The notes beneath the pieces were generated by a model, which did no database searches, was not told the origin of the DNA, and was given only the letters and a program-made list of their open reading frames with translations. The position numbers and the translations under genes were made by a program. Shown in pieces: positions 1 to 8,242 of a stretch of 34,779 nucleotides of DNA. The DNA comes from Comamonadaceae bacterium. GTDB taxonomy: Bacteria; Pseudomonadota; Gammaproteobacteria; Burkholderiales; Burkholderiaceae_C. Numbering within the stretch: position 1 is the first letter of the stretch; every line of letters starts with the position of its first letter. Where the stretch lies: the NCBI GenBank assembly GCA_947464665.1, contig CANHXV010000003.1, forward strand, positions 1-34,779, given 5' to 3'.

Positions 1-182
1 AGCGGCTGATCAAGTCCCAACTCAGCCCGAATGCTGTCAATTTGTTCTTGGTTCGAAAACAAGCCGGCCAGCACATAGGCGGGGTCACCACCGATCCAAT
101 TGAAAAGAAAAAAAACCAACAAGATCACACCGGCCAAGGTTGGAATCATTTGCCAGATGCGGCGAAAAATATAGGCACTCAT
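1..182 (-). CDS. ABC transporter permease, DppB/OppB family (N-terminal fragment)
   Basis: The gene starts at an ATG at 182 and runs off the left edge, so only about 60 residues are visible. They begin MSAYIFRRIWQMIPTLAGV and continue through a hydrophobic first membrane span into an NWIGGDPAYVLAG segment. That is the usual opening of the first inner-membrane permease of peptide/nickel-type ABC importers (family knowledge). An AAAGG lies nine bases before the ATG. It begins 12 bases after the stop of the binding-protein gene at 195-2000, so the two are very probably one operon, with the second permease and the ATPases expected further left. The substrate cannot be read from this fragment. Confidence 0.85.
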   Translation of the reverse strand, partial: MSAYIFRRIWQMIPTLAGVILLVFFLFNWIGGDPAYVLAGLFSNQEQIDSIRAELGLDQP

Positions 183-194
183 GTTTCAGTGCCT

Positions 195-2000
195 TTAAGG
201 TTTTTGAATGTCATAGTAAATCCAATCACCCAAGATCAAGGGGTGTTTGCGAAAGCCTTCCAAACGCTGATGGCTAAGCCGCGTTGCAATGCCTGTTGAA
301 CTTAATCCGAGCACGCCATTGACCTCCATCAAACGGTACATGTTGTGCAAAACGCGAGTGCGCTCAGGGCCGTCGGGCAGGCGCTTGAGTTGCTCAAAAT
401 AGGCGTCGTATTCTGCATTTTCAAAACAGGCGTAATTGTTTTGACCAATAGTTTTTGAATACAGAAGCTTCATCACAAATTCCGCCTCGGAAGATCGTGT
501 CCAACCCAAAGCCCAAGACGAAATCGCACATTGTTTGCCTTGCTTTAACATTTCAGGAAATTTATCTTTTTTAACCTTGAGTCGAATGCCCAATCGGTCC
601 ATTGATTTTTTCCAGAGTTCATCCCTTTCGCGATCAACAGAAGAAGTAGAAGAGTAAATGGTGAACACAAGCGGTGTGCCGTCTGGCATGTTGCGATAGC
701 CTTTTGCGTCCTTCTTGTATCCAAATTGGTCTAGCAATGCATTGGCAGACAGTGGGCTGAACTTCACAATGCTTTTGTAATTAGGGTCATGCCCAGCAAC
801 GACAGGCGAAACCATTTGCTGCGCCTTCACAGCTTGCCCTTTTCGAATCACTCGAATCTCTTCGTCTACATCGAAACCCATGATAATGGCCCGTCTAAGT
901 GCTATTTTTTCGGGGGTGTAGCCACCGATGACAGGGTCCTTCATATTGAAGAACTGATAGCGAATATCGGGTTCAACACTTCTGTACATGTTGACACCTT
1001 GAGCCACCCAAGTTTGAAGTAAATCATTGTTGGAGGTTAGTGCTTTTTCAATGAAAGACGGTGGCACAGCAACTGCATCAATTTCTTTGCCGCTGAACGC
1101 CAACCACATCGATTGTGGTTCTTCAATGATGCTCACCTCGATGCGGCCAATTTGAGGCATTTTTCTGCCTTGCATTTGGCTGGCGATGCGCAGTTCAACT
1201 GGTTTGTTGGGAGGCGGTTGAAAGTCCCAAACAAAGCCTGGGTATTCAGGATTGGCTTTGAGGATAATTTTGGAACCACGTACCCACTTTTCAAGGATAT
1301 AAGGCCCGGTTCCAACAGGGTTGGACATGACGCCTTCAAACCCATACTTCTCTACAACCTCGCGTGCCATTGCGCCTGCAAAAGGGCTGGTTAACAGCGT
1401 TAGAAAGTTACGATCTGGTTGTACCAATTGAATGACCAAGGTGTATCTGTCCAAAGCATAAATGCCTGGGTGTTTTTGCTCATAATCAAATTGACCACTG
1501 GCCACCGCCTTCTTTCTTGATTCGGCGAAACCAAAAATCTTGTCATCAAAGTCAGAGACTTGGGGGCTGCGATTTTTCGGGTCTGCATGGCGCAGCAAGG
1601 TGTAGACAAAATCTTGAGCCGTGAGTTCTCTCCTTTGTCCTTTGAAGGCTTCATCGGGTGTGAAGTACAAGCCTTTTTTGACTTTGAAGGTGTAAGTTTT
1701 GTTATCAGCTGAGATGACAGGCATGGACTCTGCGGCATTTGGCACGATCTGCGTGGGCATGGCCATCCAGTCGTAAGTCAAAAGGGGTTGGAAAATAGCA
1801 GCAGTAATCGTGTTTGAGTACAGGTCATTGACACGGACAGGGTCAAAACCAGACTCAGGTGCGGGAAATGCCACCCGCAATACTTTTTCTGGGTCGGCAG
1901 GATTGGCTCTCGGATTGGGGTTGGCGAGTCCTGCTGCGCAAGTCAGTCCTAAAACCAAACACAGGCAGAAGTTTTGAAAAACACGCCATGAATTCATCAT
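195..2000 (-). CDS. Peptide-type ABC transporter substrate-binding protein (SBP family 5)
   Basis: A periplasmic solute receptor of about 601 residues that would hand a peptide or similar ligand to the permease encoded next to it. The ATG at 2000 is preferred because GAGAG stands just upstream and the protein then opens with a classic signal peptide (MMNSWRVFQNFCLCLVLGL, likely cut after AGLA). A further in-frame ATG at 2060 would bury that signal behind 20 extra residues. There is no good lipobox, so the protein is probably soluble. The mature part has typical family 5 features: an FDPVRVNDLYSN segment near the N-terminus, LTAQDFVYTLLRHADP, and NPVGTGPYILEKW. It is longer than classical OppA (about 540), as in YejA/AppA-like members. 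The ligand is unknown. Confidence 0.88.
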   Translation of the reverse strand: MMNSWRVFQNFCLCLVLGLTCAAGLANPNPRANPADPEKVLRVAFPAPESGFDPVRVNDLYSNTITAAIFQPLLTYDWMAMPTQIVPNAAESMPVISADNKTYTFKVKKGLYFTPDEAFKGQRRELTAQDFVYTLLRHADPKNRSPQVSDFDDKIFGFAESRKKAVASGQFDYEQKHPGIYALDRYTLVIQLVQPDRNFLTLLTSPFAGAMAREVVEKYGFEGVMSNPVGTGPYILEKWVRGSKIILKANPEYPGFVWDFQPPPNKPVELRIASQMQGRKMPQIGRIEVSIIEEPQSMWLAFSGKEIDAVAVPPSFIEKALTSNNDLLQTWVAQGVNMYRSVEPDIRYQFFNMKDPVIGGYTPEKIALRRAIIMGFDVDEEIRVIRKGQAVKAQQMVSPVVAGHDPNYKSIVKFSPLSANALLDQFGYKKDAKGYRNMPDGTPLVFTIYSSTSSVDRERDELWKKSMDRLGIRLKVKKDKFPEMLKQGKQCAISSWALGWTRSSEAEFVMKLLYSKTIGQNNYACFENAEYDAYFEQLKRLPDGPERTRVLHNMYRLMEVNGVLGLSSTGIATRLSHQRLEGFRKHPLILGDWIYYDIQKP

Positions 2001-2111
2001 ATGGTGACTCTCAATTGGTAAGCCTTTAAGCGAAAAAACAAAATGCACAATCTTCCTCATTCAAGGGGTGCAACATACGCACAGGTGACTAAGTCTAAAG
2101 AATAATGCAAC

Positions 2112-2141
2112 TTCATCCTGAATCTTCATTAATTGGATGAA
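2112..2141. repeat. Interrupted inverted repeat upstream of the binding-protein gene
   Basis: TTCATCC (2112-2118) is mirrored by GGATGAA (2135-2141) across 16 bases, and a related TTCATT lies between the arms. It sits about 110 bases before the ATG at 2000, in the only sizeable gap nearby (2001-2267). It could be a regulator binding site or a chance repeat. I could not assign a clear promoter in this gap. Confidence 0.3.
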
Positions 2142-2222
2142 TGTAGGGATATTTCCGTTTTGTTGGTATGGTTTCAGGTAAACCCTTATGCAGACTCAAC
2201 GACTTATTCTGGATGCGGTGCG

Positions 2223-2250
2223 AAAAAAAACCCCGCAGAAGCGGGGTTTT
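2223..2250 (-). terminator. Rho-independent terminator of the branched-chain-type binding-protein gene
   Basis: Read on the minus strand this is AAAACCCCGC, a four-base TTCT loop, GCGGGGTTTT and a run of eight T in total. It lies 18 bases beyond the stop at 2268. The stem has six G-C pairs plus A-T pairs, which is a textbook intrinsic terminator. It shows that the gene at 2268-3434 is a single-gene transcript. Confidence 0.92.
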
Positions 2251-2267
2251 GGGATGAGCTTGTGGGC

Positions 2268-3434
2268 TCAACGAACCACGGCGATTTGCTCACGCTTACC
2301 GCCTTTGTAAGTGAACAAAGTTAAAGCGCCATTTTTGATGTCGCCCTTTTCGTCAAACGCGATGTTGCCGGTCACACCTTTGTAGTTGATGGACTTCAAA
2401 GCTGGCAAGTACTTAGCTGGGTCTGAAGAACCCGCAGTGACCATGGCTTGCACCATGACTTTGACTGCGTCATAAACATAAGGTGCATAGACTTGCACTT
2501 CAGCGTTGTACTTGGCTTTAAAGTCAGTGCGGAATTTTTCCATGCCTGCTTTTTGTTCACCTTCGACGCCACCAGCCTCAGCGCAGAAGACGTTTTCGTC
2601 TGCCATGCCTTCAGCTGCCAACTTCGCCAATTCAGCTGTGCAGATACCATCACCACCCATGAATTTGGCGTTGATGCCAAGCTGTTTCATTTGTTTGAGC
2701 ATAGGGCCTGCAACAGCATCCATACCGCCAAAGAAAATGATGTCTGGTTTCTTGCCCTTGAGGGTGGTCAAAATAGCGTTGAAGTCAGAGGCTTTGTCTG
2801 TTGTGAACTCGTGGCCAACCAAATTGCCACCGGCTGCCTTAACAGCTTTTTCAAATTCTTCAGCCACACCTTGACCATAAGCTGTGCGGTCATCAATCAC
2901 GGCGATGCTTTTGCCCTTGAGTGTTTCGACAGCGTATTTGCCTAAGGTACCGCCTAAGTGAACGTCATCAGCCACAACGCGGAAAGCACCCGCATAGCCT
3001 TGGCGTGTGTATTTAGGGTTGGTCGCTGAAGGAGAAATTTGGGGAATGCCAGCAGCGTTGTAAAGCTGTGAAGCAGGAATGGTGGTCCCTGAATTCAAGT
3101 GACCGATCACGCCCTGAACTTTGGCATCTACCAATTTTTGAGCAGCGGCAGTGCCTTGTTTTGGATCAGCAGCATCGTCTTCAGCCAACAATTCGAACTT
3201 GACTACTTTGTCACCAATTTTGATGCCAGCCGCATTCAGCTCTTCAATGGCCATCTTGGCGCCATTTTCGTTGTCCTTACCCAAGTGGGCAATGGCACCG
3301 CTGGTAGGTCCAACGTGACCAATTTTGATGACTTGAGCGCCACCACCATCTTTTTTGCCACAGGCAACGAGTGTCAAAACAACTGCGGCCACTGCAACCG
3401 CTGTGAGAGGGGTCTTAAGAGAAGACAATTTCAT
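2268..3434 (-). CDS. Branched-chain amino-acid ABC transporter substrate-binding lipoprotein (LivK/LivJ-like)
   Basis: Periplasmic binding protein of about 388 residues in the Leu/Ile/Val-binding superfamily. The ATG at 3434 has GGAG six bases upstream and gives a lipoprotein signal peptide ending LTLVAC, so the cysteine is probably lipidated. An in-frame start at 3467 would spoil this. Family landmarks include IKIGHVGPTSGAIAHLGKDN at the N-terminus, VQGVIGHLNSGTTIPAS, the PQISPSATNP segment that lines the amino-acid site, and a DDRTAYGQGVAEEF segment. No LivHMGF genes are adjacent, and a strong terminator follows, so it is an orphan receptor for permease parts encoded elsewhere. The amino acid bound is inferred, not proven. 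Confidence 0.9.
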   Translation of the reverse strand: MKLSSLKTPLTAVAVAAVVLTLVACGKKDGGGAQVIKIGHVGPTSGAIAHLGKDNENGAKMAIEELNAAGIKIGDKVVKFELLAEDDAADPKQGTAAAQKLVDAKVQGVIGHLNSGTTIPASQLYNAAGIPQISPSATNPKYTRQGYAGAFRVVADDVHLGGTLGKYAVETLKGKSIAVIDDRTAYGQGVAEEFEKAVKAAGGNLVGHEFTTDKASDFNAILTTLKGKKPDIIFFGGMDAVAGPMLKQMKQLGINAKFMGGDGICTAELAKLAAEGMADENVFCAEAGGVEGEQKAGMEKFRTDFKAKYNAEVQVYAPYVYDAVKVMVQAMVTAGSSDPAKYLPALKSINYKGVTGNIAFDEKGDIKNGALTLFTYKGGKREQIAVVR

Positions 3435-3458
3435 GAAAAACTCCGGAATAATGAGGTT

Positions 3459-3475
3459 TTGCTTCAATCAAGCAA
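3459..3475. repeat. Small inverted repeat in the leader of the binding-lipoprotein gene
   Basis: TTGCTT and AAGCAA (six-base arms, five-base spacer) lie 25-41 bases before the ATG at 3434, within the 115-base gap 3435-3549. It could be a leader hairpin or an operator half. A weak promoter (TTGAAG, 16 bases, TATGGT on the minus strand) can be drawn just upstream, but I would not rely on it. Confidence 0.25.
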
Positions 3476-3549
3476 GCCGTAACCATAACGCAAAATTAAT
3501 CAACTTCAAAGGGGCTTGACGGATGACTCAGCAAAAAAAAGGGTAAATA

Positions 3550-3999
3550 TCAAGACTCAATGGGCTTAGCCGATGTCAAATCGAATCGGTTGATCTGAAA
3601 GCCGAGTTGAGAATAGTGTTTCCACCGCTCCCTGGCACTCGATCTGTCTCTTTCTTCAGGACCCACCACTTCGATCAAACGGACAATGCCGTCAAATTGA
3701 GGGGGGGGTAAATCGTTGAGATTGAGGAAAACATCCATTGACAGAATTTTGGCCAGGTCAGCCCAGTTGGAGGCAAAAATAACACTGGAATGCTCAATCA
3801 AGCTGGGTGAGTCGTTGATCCAACAATGCGTGACAAAGTCAGATGCATTTAAATTCCACAACAATTGATTCAATAAGTGGGACGTGTCTTGATCTGCCAA
3901 GACCCCAACCCTTCGACCTTGTCCACTGGCCTTGCGCAACAAACGGCAGACATAGGGCAACTTTTCAGGCGCATTGAAATGAAAATCAACTTGCGTCAT
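3550..3999 (-). CDS. holC: DNA polymerase III chi subunit
   Basis: A protein of 149 residues resembling HolC. In known systems it pairs with psi and links the clamp-loader complex to single-strand DNA-binding protein. It begins MTQVDFHFNAPEKLPYVCRL, the conserved HolC opening, with RRVGVLADQDTSHLLNQLLW and then a conserved FLNLNDLPPP segment. The ATG at 3999 is chosen because family members start at this point; a TTG four codons earlier (4011) is possible. It lies 33 bases after the stop of pepA, the same pepA-holC order as in many proteobacteria. The Shine-Dalgarno is weak, so it may depend on translation of pepA. Confidence 0.88.
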   Translation of the reverse strand: MTQVDFHFNAPEKLPYVCRLLRKASGQGRRVGVLADQDTSHLLNQLLWNLNASDFVTHCWINDSPSLIEHSSVIFASNWADLAKILSMDVFLNLNDLPPPQFDGIVRLIEVVGPEERDRSSARERWKHYSQLGFQINRFDLTSAKPIES

Positions 4000-4032
4000 G
4001 AGGATGCCCAAAGATTTGCTAAGCGTTTGAAA

Positions 4033-5520
4033 TTAATTCACAGACTGCGCTGCCTTTTTCGAAGATGCGTTCGATTTCGATGGCTGCTGAGAAAGCAAAT
4101 AATGCAACAACAATCCGACGGGTCGGCCGGTGGCACCCTTTGAGCCGCCACCTTTCCATGCTGTACCCGCAATGTCCAAGTGTGCCCATGGGTATTTTTT
4201 CGTGAATCGGTGCAGAAATTTGGCAGCCGTGATGGCACCACCTGCACGACCACCGACATTGGCAACATCGGCAAAATTGCTTTTCAGTGCATCTGCATAG
4301 TCGTCATCGAGTGGCATTCTCCAGCAAAGATCCATGGCATCATCACCCGCTTGCAGGAGACTTTGAGCGAGTTGGTCTTCGGTAGCAAACATGCCGCTTC
4401 GAATAGCCCCCAAGGCAATGACACATGCGCCTGTGAGCGTCGCGATGTCAATCACAGCACGAGGTTTAAATCGCTCTGCATAGGTTAGGGCATCGCACAA
4501 AATCAAACGCCCTTCAGCGTCTGTATTTAAAATTTCAATGGTTTGACCGCTCATGCTGGTCACCACATCACCTGGCTTCACAGCCAAGCCGTCTGGCATG
4601 TTTTCACAGGTGGGAATTAAGCCCACCACATTGATTTTGGGTTTGAGGGTGCTTAATGATTTGAAGACACCCAAGACACTGGCCGCGCCACCCATGTCAA
4701 ATTTCATCTCATCCATTTCGCCTGCAGGTTTAATGGAAATACCACCCGTATCAAAGGTAATACCTTTGCCAACCAAAACCGTAGGCGCTTCCGATTTAGC
4801 AGCACCTTGGTATTTCAGGACAATGAAACGAAGTGGCTCGGCAGAGCCTTGGGCTACGGCCATGAAAGAGCCCATCCCCAATTTAGCTACTTCCTTAGGA
4901 CCTAGAACTTCACAAGACATGGCCCCTGATTTGGCCAGAGCCACAGCTGCCTTGGCCAACATGGTGGGCGTTGCGTGGTTGGCAGGTCGGTTGGCCCACT
5001 CTTTGGCAAACTCAATACCTTGAACCATGCCAACGGTGGCTTTGAAGGCGTTTTGCAACTCGAGATTCACTTTGGGCAAGCCCAAGCTGACTTGACTCAA
5101 AGAGCGCAATGTGGGTTTAGATTTGGTGGTGCCATAAACATAAGTGCTTTCAGCCAAAGCCAACATCAAGGCTTGCAGGCCCTGCGCACTGACAGGCTCG
5201 GCAGAAACCACCGTGAGTTTTTTGGTTTCAGAGGCCCTTAGACTGGCAGTCAACCCCGCCATGGCCGATTTCACGTCAAGCGCCTTGGCAGCGCCCACCC
5301 CCAAAAAAACCACTTTGGAAGCAGAAACACCGGGTGCGGCATAGGCCTGAAGCACTTTGCCGGTCTTGCTTGAAAAGTCCTTGGCCTTCAGGGCTTTCTC
5401 AATTAGAGAAGAAAGTGGGTCTTTGCCAGCTTGAAAGAGATCGGAAATGAGGACAATCAGGACCTCTGAGGGGGATTTGGCGGCTGCGGCCAGAGAAAGT
5501 GTTTTTAAATCAAAGTTCAT
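4033..5520 (-). CDS. pepA: Leucyl aminopeptidase (M17, cytosol aminopeptidase)
   Basis: Cytoplasmic two-metal aminopeptidase that trims N-terminal residues from peptides, about 495 residues, normal for the family. The M17 catalytic half is complete: VGKGITFDTGG with the metal-binding Lys and Asp (K252, D257), a KFDMGGAASVLG segment with a further metal-site Asp, and NTDAEGRL (332-339) with ligand Asp and Glu. HLDIAGTAWK is near the C-terminus. The ATG at 5520 gives the usual start MNFDLKTLSL; the in-frame codon at 5544 is less likely. E. coli PepA also binds DNA, but nothing here tells whether this one does. It faces lptF with only 23 bases between the start codons and is followed by holC. 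Confidence 0.95.
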   Translation of the reverse strand: MNFDLKTLSLAAAAKSPSEVLIVLISDLFQAGKDPLSSLIEKALKAKDFSSKTGKVLQAYAAPGVSASKVVFLGVGAAKALDVKSAMAGLTASLRASETKKLTVVSAEPVSAQGLQALMLALAESTYVYGTTKSKPTLRSLSQVSLGLPKVNLELQNAFKATVGMVQGIEFAKEWANRPANHATPTMLAKAAVALAKSGAMSCEVLGPKEVAKLGMGSFMAVAQGSAEPLRFIVLKYQGAAKSEAPTVLVGKGITFDTGGISIKPAGEMDEMKFDMGGAASVLGVFKSLSTLKPKINVVGLIPTCENMPDGLAVKPGDVVTSMSGQTIEILNTDAEGRLILCDALTYAERFKPRAVIDIATLTGACVIALGAIRSGMFATEDQLAQSLLQAGDDAMDLCWRMPLDDDYADALKSNFADVANVGGRAGGAITAAKFLHRFTKKYPWAHLDIAGTAWKGGGSKGATGRPVGLLLHYLLSQQPSKSNASSKKAAQSVN

Positions 5521-5543
5521 AATTGAGGTTTTCCAATCCAACA

Positions 5544-6656
5544 ATGTTATTCCATTCTTCCATTCAAAAAGATTTGGCCCGAAGTTTTGGTGCGACGGTT
5601 GTGGTTTTAGCCACGATCGTGATGACCATCATTTTGATCCGAACTTTGGGACAAGCGACCAAGGGGTCTGTGAACCCCTCAGAAGTCATGCTGGTCATGG
5701 GATTGACAGTCATTGGTCACCTCACCACGATTTTGACGCTCAGTTTGTTCATTGCCGTGGTGTCCACATTGTCGCGCATGTACTCTGACAGTGAAATGGT
5801 CATTTGGTTCTCAAGTGGAAGAGGCCTGACGTCTTTTGCCCAACCTCTTTTGGGATTTGCTTGGCCCATCCTTTTAGCCATTGCCCTGCTGGCGCTTTTT
5901 GTATGGCCATGGAGCAATAAGCAAATCCAAGACTTGAGAGACCGCTATGAGCAACGCAACGACATAGAGCGAGTAGCTCCAGGTCAGTTCCAAGAATCTG
6001 CGGGTGGCAAACGTGTTTTCTTCATTGACAAAGACAGTCCCAACAATCAAACAGGTCGGCAAGTGTTTGTTTCTAGTCTCGATGGCATGATTGAAACTGT
6101 GACGACAGCCCAAAAAGGACAAATTGAACTCCACCAAGGCGAGCGGTTTTTAAGCCTTCAGCAAGGCCAGCAAATGTTACGCAACCACCAAACGGGTGAT
6201 GTCCGAGTGACCGCCTTCAAGGAATATCAATTGTTGATCGATCCAAGCATCAAAATCTCAGCGTCTGATGCTCAAAGCCGCATGGTCAGCACTTTGGGCT
6301 TGATCAAAAATCCAAGCGCCATCCATCTTGGAGAATTGTCTTGGCGCCTGGGATTGCCCTTGGCCGCCTTCAATCTATTGATCGTGGGGCTGGCTGTGGC
6401 AAGCGTCAATCCTAGGGTTGGCAAAAGTTACCACCTGGCCGTTGCTTTGTTTTGCTTTGTAGGTTATTACAACATGGTGAACGTGGGCCAAAATTGGATT
6501 GCTTCAGAGAGAGTCAACATGTCTGCCTTCATGTTGGCCCTTCATGGTGGCGCATTTTGCCTGGCTATAACCTGGCTGCTTTTTCGCCATTTCAATCTGT
6601 CTTGGAGGAACCTCTTGGCCATGCCAAAGTTACAAAGAATTGAGGGCGGCACATGA
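5544..6656 (+). CDS. lptF: LPS export ABC transporter permease LptF
   Basis: Inner-membrane subunit of the LptB2FG exporter, which extracts lipopolysaccharide and feeds it to the periplasmic bridge. It has 370 residues with the expected plan: N-terminal membrane spans (from ATVVVLATIVMTIILIRTLG), a periplasmic beta-jellyroll (roughly 130-265, with GKRVFFIDKD), then three C-terminal spans beginning near LGLPLAAFNLLIVGLAV. The ATG at 5544 gives the family start MLFHSSIQKDLARSFGA; a TTG at 5523 is rejected. The gene overlaps lptG by four bases (ATGA), so the two are coupled. The closely facing pepA start means its promoter must lie within, or overlap, the pepA coding region. Confidence 0.95.
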   Translation: MLFHSSIQKDLARSFGATVVVLATIVMTIILIRTLGQATKGSVNPSEVMLVMGLTVIGHLTTILTLSLFIAVVSTLSRMYSDSEMVIWFSSGRGLTSFAQPLLGFAWPILLAIALLALFVWPWSNKQIQDLRDRYEQRNDIERVAPGQFQESAGGKRVFFIDKDSPNNQTGRQVFVSSLDGMIETVTTAQKGQIELHQGERFLSLQQGQQMLRNHQTGDVRVTAFKEYQLLIDPSIKISASDAQSRMVSTLGLIKNPSAIHLGELSWRLGLPLAAFNLLIVGLAVASVNPRVGKSYHLAVALFCFVGYYNMVNVGQNWIASERVNMSAFMLALHGGAFCLAITWLLFRHFNLSWRNLLAMPKLQRIEGGT

Positions 6657-7759
6657 AAACCATTCGACGATTAATTCATGGCGAAATCATTCGGGCTGTC
6701 AGTTTTGTTGCCGTTGGATTTCTGGCTTTGTTTGTTTTTTTTGACCTGGTGGATCAACTTCAAACACTGAGCCGAAACAAATTTCAGGGTTATCAAATTC
6801 AGCATGCCTTGATGTATGTGGCTTTGCTCATGCCAAGTCATTTGTATGAGCTGTTACCCATCTCAGTTCTGATTGGCTCCATCTTTGTCATGGCACGTTT
6901 TGCTCAGAGCTCCGAATTTACCATTCTCAGAACGGGTGGATTGGGGCCTTGGCGAGCACTACAAACGCTCTTTCAGTTGGGCCTTGTGTTTGTGACAATC
7001 ACCTTCCTATTTGGAGACTACATCTCACCTTGGACAGACAAACAGGCACAGCTTTTAAAGGCCCATTATCAAGGGCAAATCACCGTTGGTCAGACGGGTG
7101 CTTGGCTCAGAGAAAAACAAGCTCAATCTCAATTTGCTGTCAATGTCCGATCCTTGAGCAGCGAAGGTCAACCAGAGCATGTGCGCATTCATGAATTTGA
7201 CAACGAAGGTCGCCTCAAGTCGATGACGATTGCGACAACTGCGCAACTTCTAAGTGACGGATCTTGGCTTTTGAAACCCGTTGATCGGCGAATATTCCAC
7301 ATTGCAACGGGTCAAGACTCGCGGATCGAGATTTTGAATCTTCCGGAATGGGCATGGACAACTGAAATCACCGCCGAGATGATTTCTGCTGCACTTCTAA
7401 GCCCTGATCGAATGAAAACCATTGACTTGTTTCAATACATGCGACATTTGGCTGCGAATGGACAGAATGCTCAGCGCTATGAAATTGAATTTTGGCGAAA
7501 GGTGTTTTACCCTCTGAGTTGCTGGGTCATGCTCACCCTTGCCCTGCCATTCGCTTATTTGCACTTCAGGTCTGGGAACATTGCCGGCTATGTGTTTGGT
7601 GGGGTCATGGCAGGCATCAGTTTTTATTTGCTGAACAACGTTTTTGGCTTCATGGGAAATTTACAAAATTGGCAGCCTTGGCTGACTGCCGCCGCTCCGG
7701 CAATGATCTACAGCCTGATCTCACTGGCTACATTTTGGTGGTTGGTGTTGCGACAATAA
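6653..7759 (+). CDS. lptG: LPS export ABC transporter permease LptG
   Basis: Partner permease of LptF in LptB2FG, 368 residues. It opens MKTIRRLIHGEIIRAV and has an N-terminal membrane bundle with LYELLPISVLIGSIF, the coupling region that contacts LptB (EFTILRTGGLGPWR), a periplasmic jellyroll around residues 125-260, and C-terminal spans ending FWWLVLRQ. Its ATG lies inside the lptF stop (ATGA overlap), the standard arrangement. The ATPase lptB is not in the window and is usually with lptA elsewhere (family knowledge). Confidence 0.95.
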   Translation: MKTIRRLIHGEIIRAVSFVAVGFLALFVFFDLVDQLQTLSRNKFQGYQIQHALMYVALLMPSHLYELLPISVLIGSIFVMARFAQSSEFTILRTGGLGPWRALQTLFQLGLVFVTITFLFGDYISPWTDKQAQLLKAHYQGQITVGQTGAWLREKQAQSQFAVNVRSLSSEGQPEHVRIHEFDNEGRLKSMTIATTAQLLSDGSWLLKPVDRRIFHIATGQDSRIEILNLPEWAWTTEITAEMISAALLSPDRMKTIDLFQYMRHLAANGQNAQRYEIEFWRKVFYPLSCWVMLTLALPFAYLHFRSGNIAGYVFGGVMAGISFYLLNNVFGFMGNLQNWQPWLTAAAPAMIYSLISLATFWWLVLRQ

Positions 7760-7769
7760 AGGTTTTTGA

Positions 7770-8153
7770 ATGACCGATTCCCGTTTCAAGCACGCCATCA
7801 TTTTGTTTGCGCACGGCTCCAGAGATTCACTATGGCGCCGCCCCATTGAGGCTGTTGCCGGCCAAGTGAAACAACTTTCACCCAAAACTGAAGTGGCCTG
7901 TGCTTATTTAGAACTGACCGAACCTGACTTGCCCACGACAGTCGAGCGTTTGGTTCTGAACGGCGTCAATGTGATTCGCATTGTTCCCATGTTTTTAGGC
8001 GTTGGCAGACATGCAAGAGAAGATCTGCCACTGTTGTTGCAAGACCTGCAAACTCGTTATGCTGAAGTGAGGTTTGAATTGAGAAATGCCATTGGCGAAG
8101 AGCCCGAACTGATTCGGGCCATGGCTGCAATTGCCCTGCGTCCAACGGCTTGA
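7770..8153 (+). CDS. CbiX/SirB-type sirohydrochlorin chelatase (single-domain)
   Basis: A small protein of 127 residues with a single CbiX domain. It carries the HGSRD motif (H15) near the N-terminus and a second histidine in FLGVGRHAREDLP (H81), the two metal-binding histidines of this chelatase class. Relatives insert cobalt, nickel or iron into sirohydrochlorin. The neighbouring CysB-type regulator favours sirohaem for sulfite reduction, but the metal is an inference. An AAAGG lies shortly before the ATG. It starts 10 bases after lptG, so it is probably co-transcribed with the lpt genes despite the unrelated role. Confidence 0.85.
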   Translation: MTDSRFKHAIILFAHGSRDSLWRRPIEAVAGQVKQLSPKTEVACAYLELTEPDLPTTVERLVLNGVNVIRIVPMFLGVGRHAREDLPLLLQDLQTRYAEVRFELRNAIGEEPELIRAMAAIALRPTA

Positions 8154-8199
8154 TCAGTCGCCCCACTTCAGCTGATCGATGCTTTAGCACGTCCTTTAG

Positions 8200-8219
8200 A
8201 TTAATAATGCATAATAAAC
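8200..8219. promoter_or_regulatory. AT-rich imperfect palindrome before the cysB-like gene (possible LysR-type box)
   Basis: The gap between cbiX and the regulator (8154-8242) holds an AT-rich, partly palindromic stretch centred on ATGCAT (TTAATAATGCATAATAAA). LysR-type regulators usually bind a T-N11-A palindrome near their own promoter, so this could be an autoregulatory site. The symmetry is imperfect, and no good -35 box is seen with the CATAAT that overlaps it. Confidence 0.25.
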
Positions 8220-8242
8220 CACATCTTACTAGGTTTATTGAT

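Noticed and set aside
2448..2945. Open frame of 165 codons on the plus strand inside the binding-lipoprotein gene
   Set aside because: Antisense shadow of a gene with clear domains; no signal or motif of its own.
5518..5523. CATAAT over the pepA start codon as a -10 element for lptF
   Set aside because: Five of six bases match, but there is no -35 box at 16-18 bases, so it may be chance.
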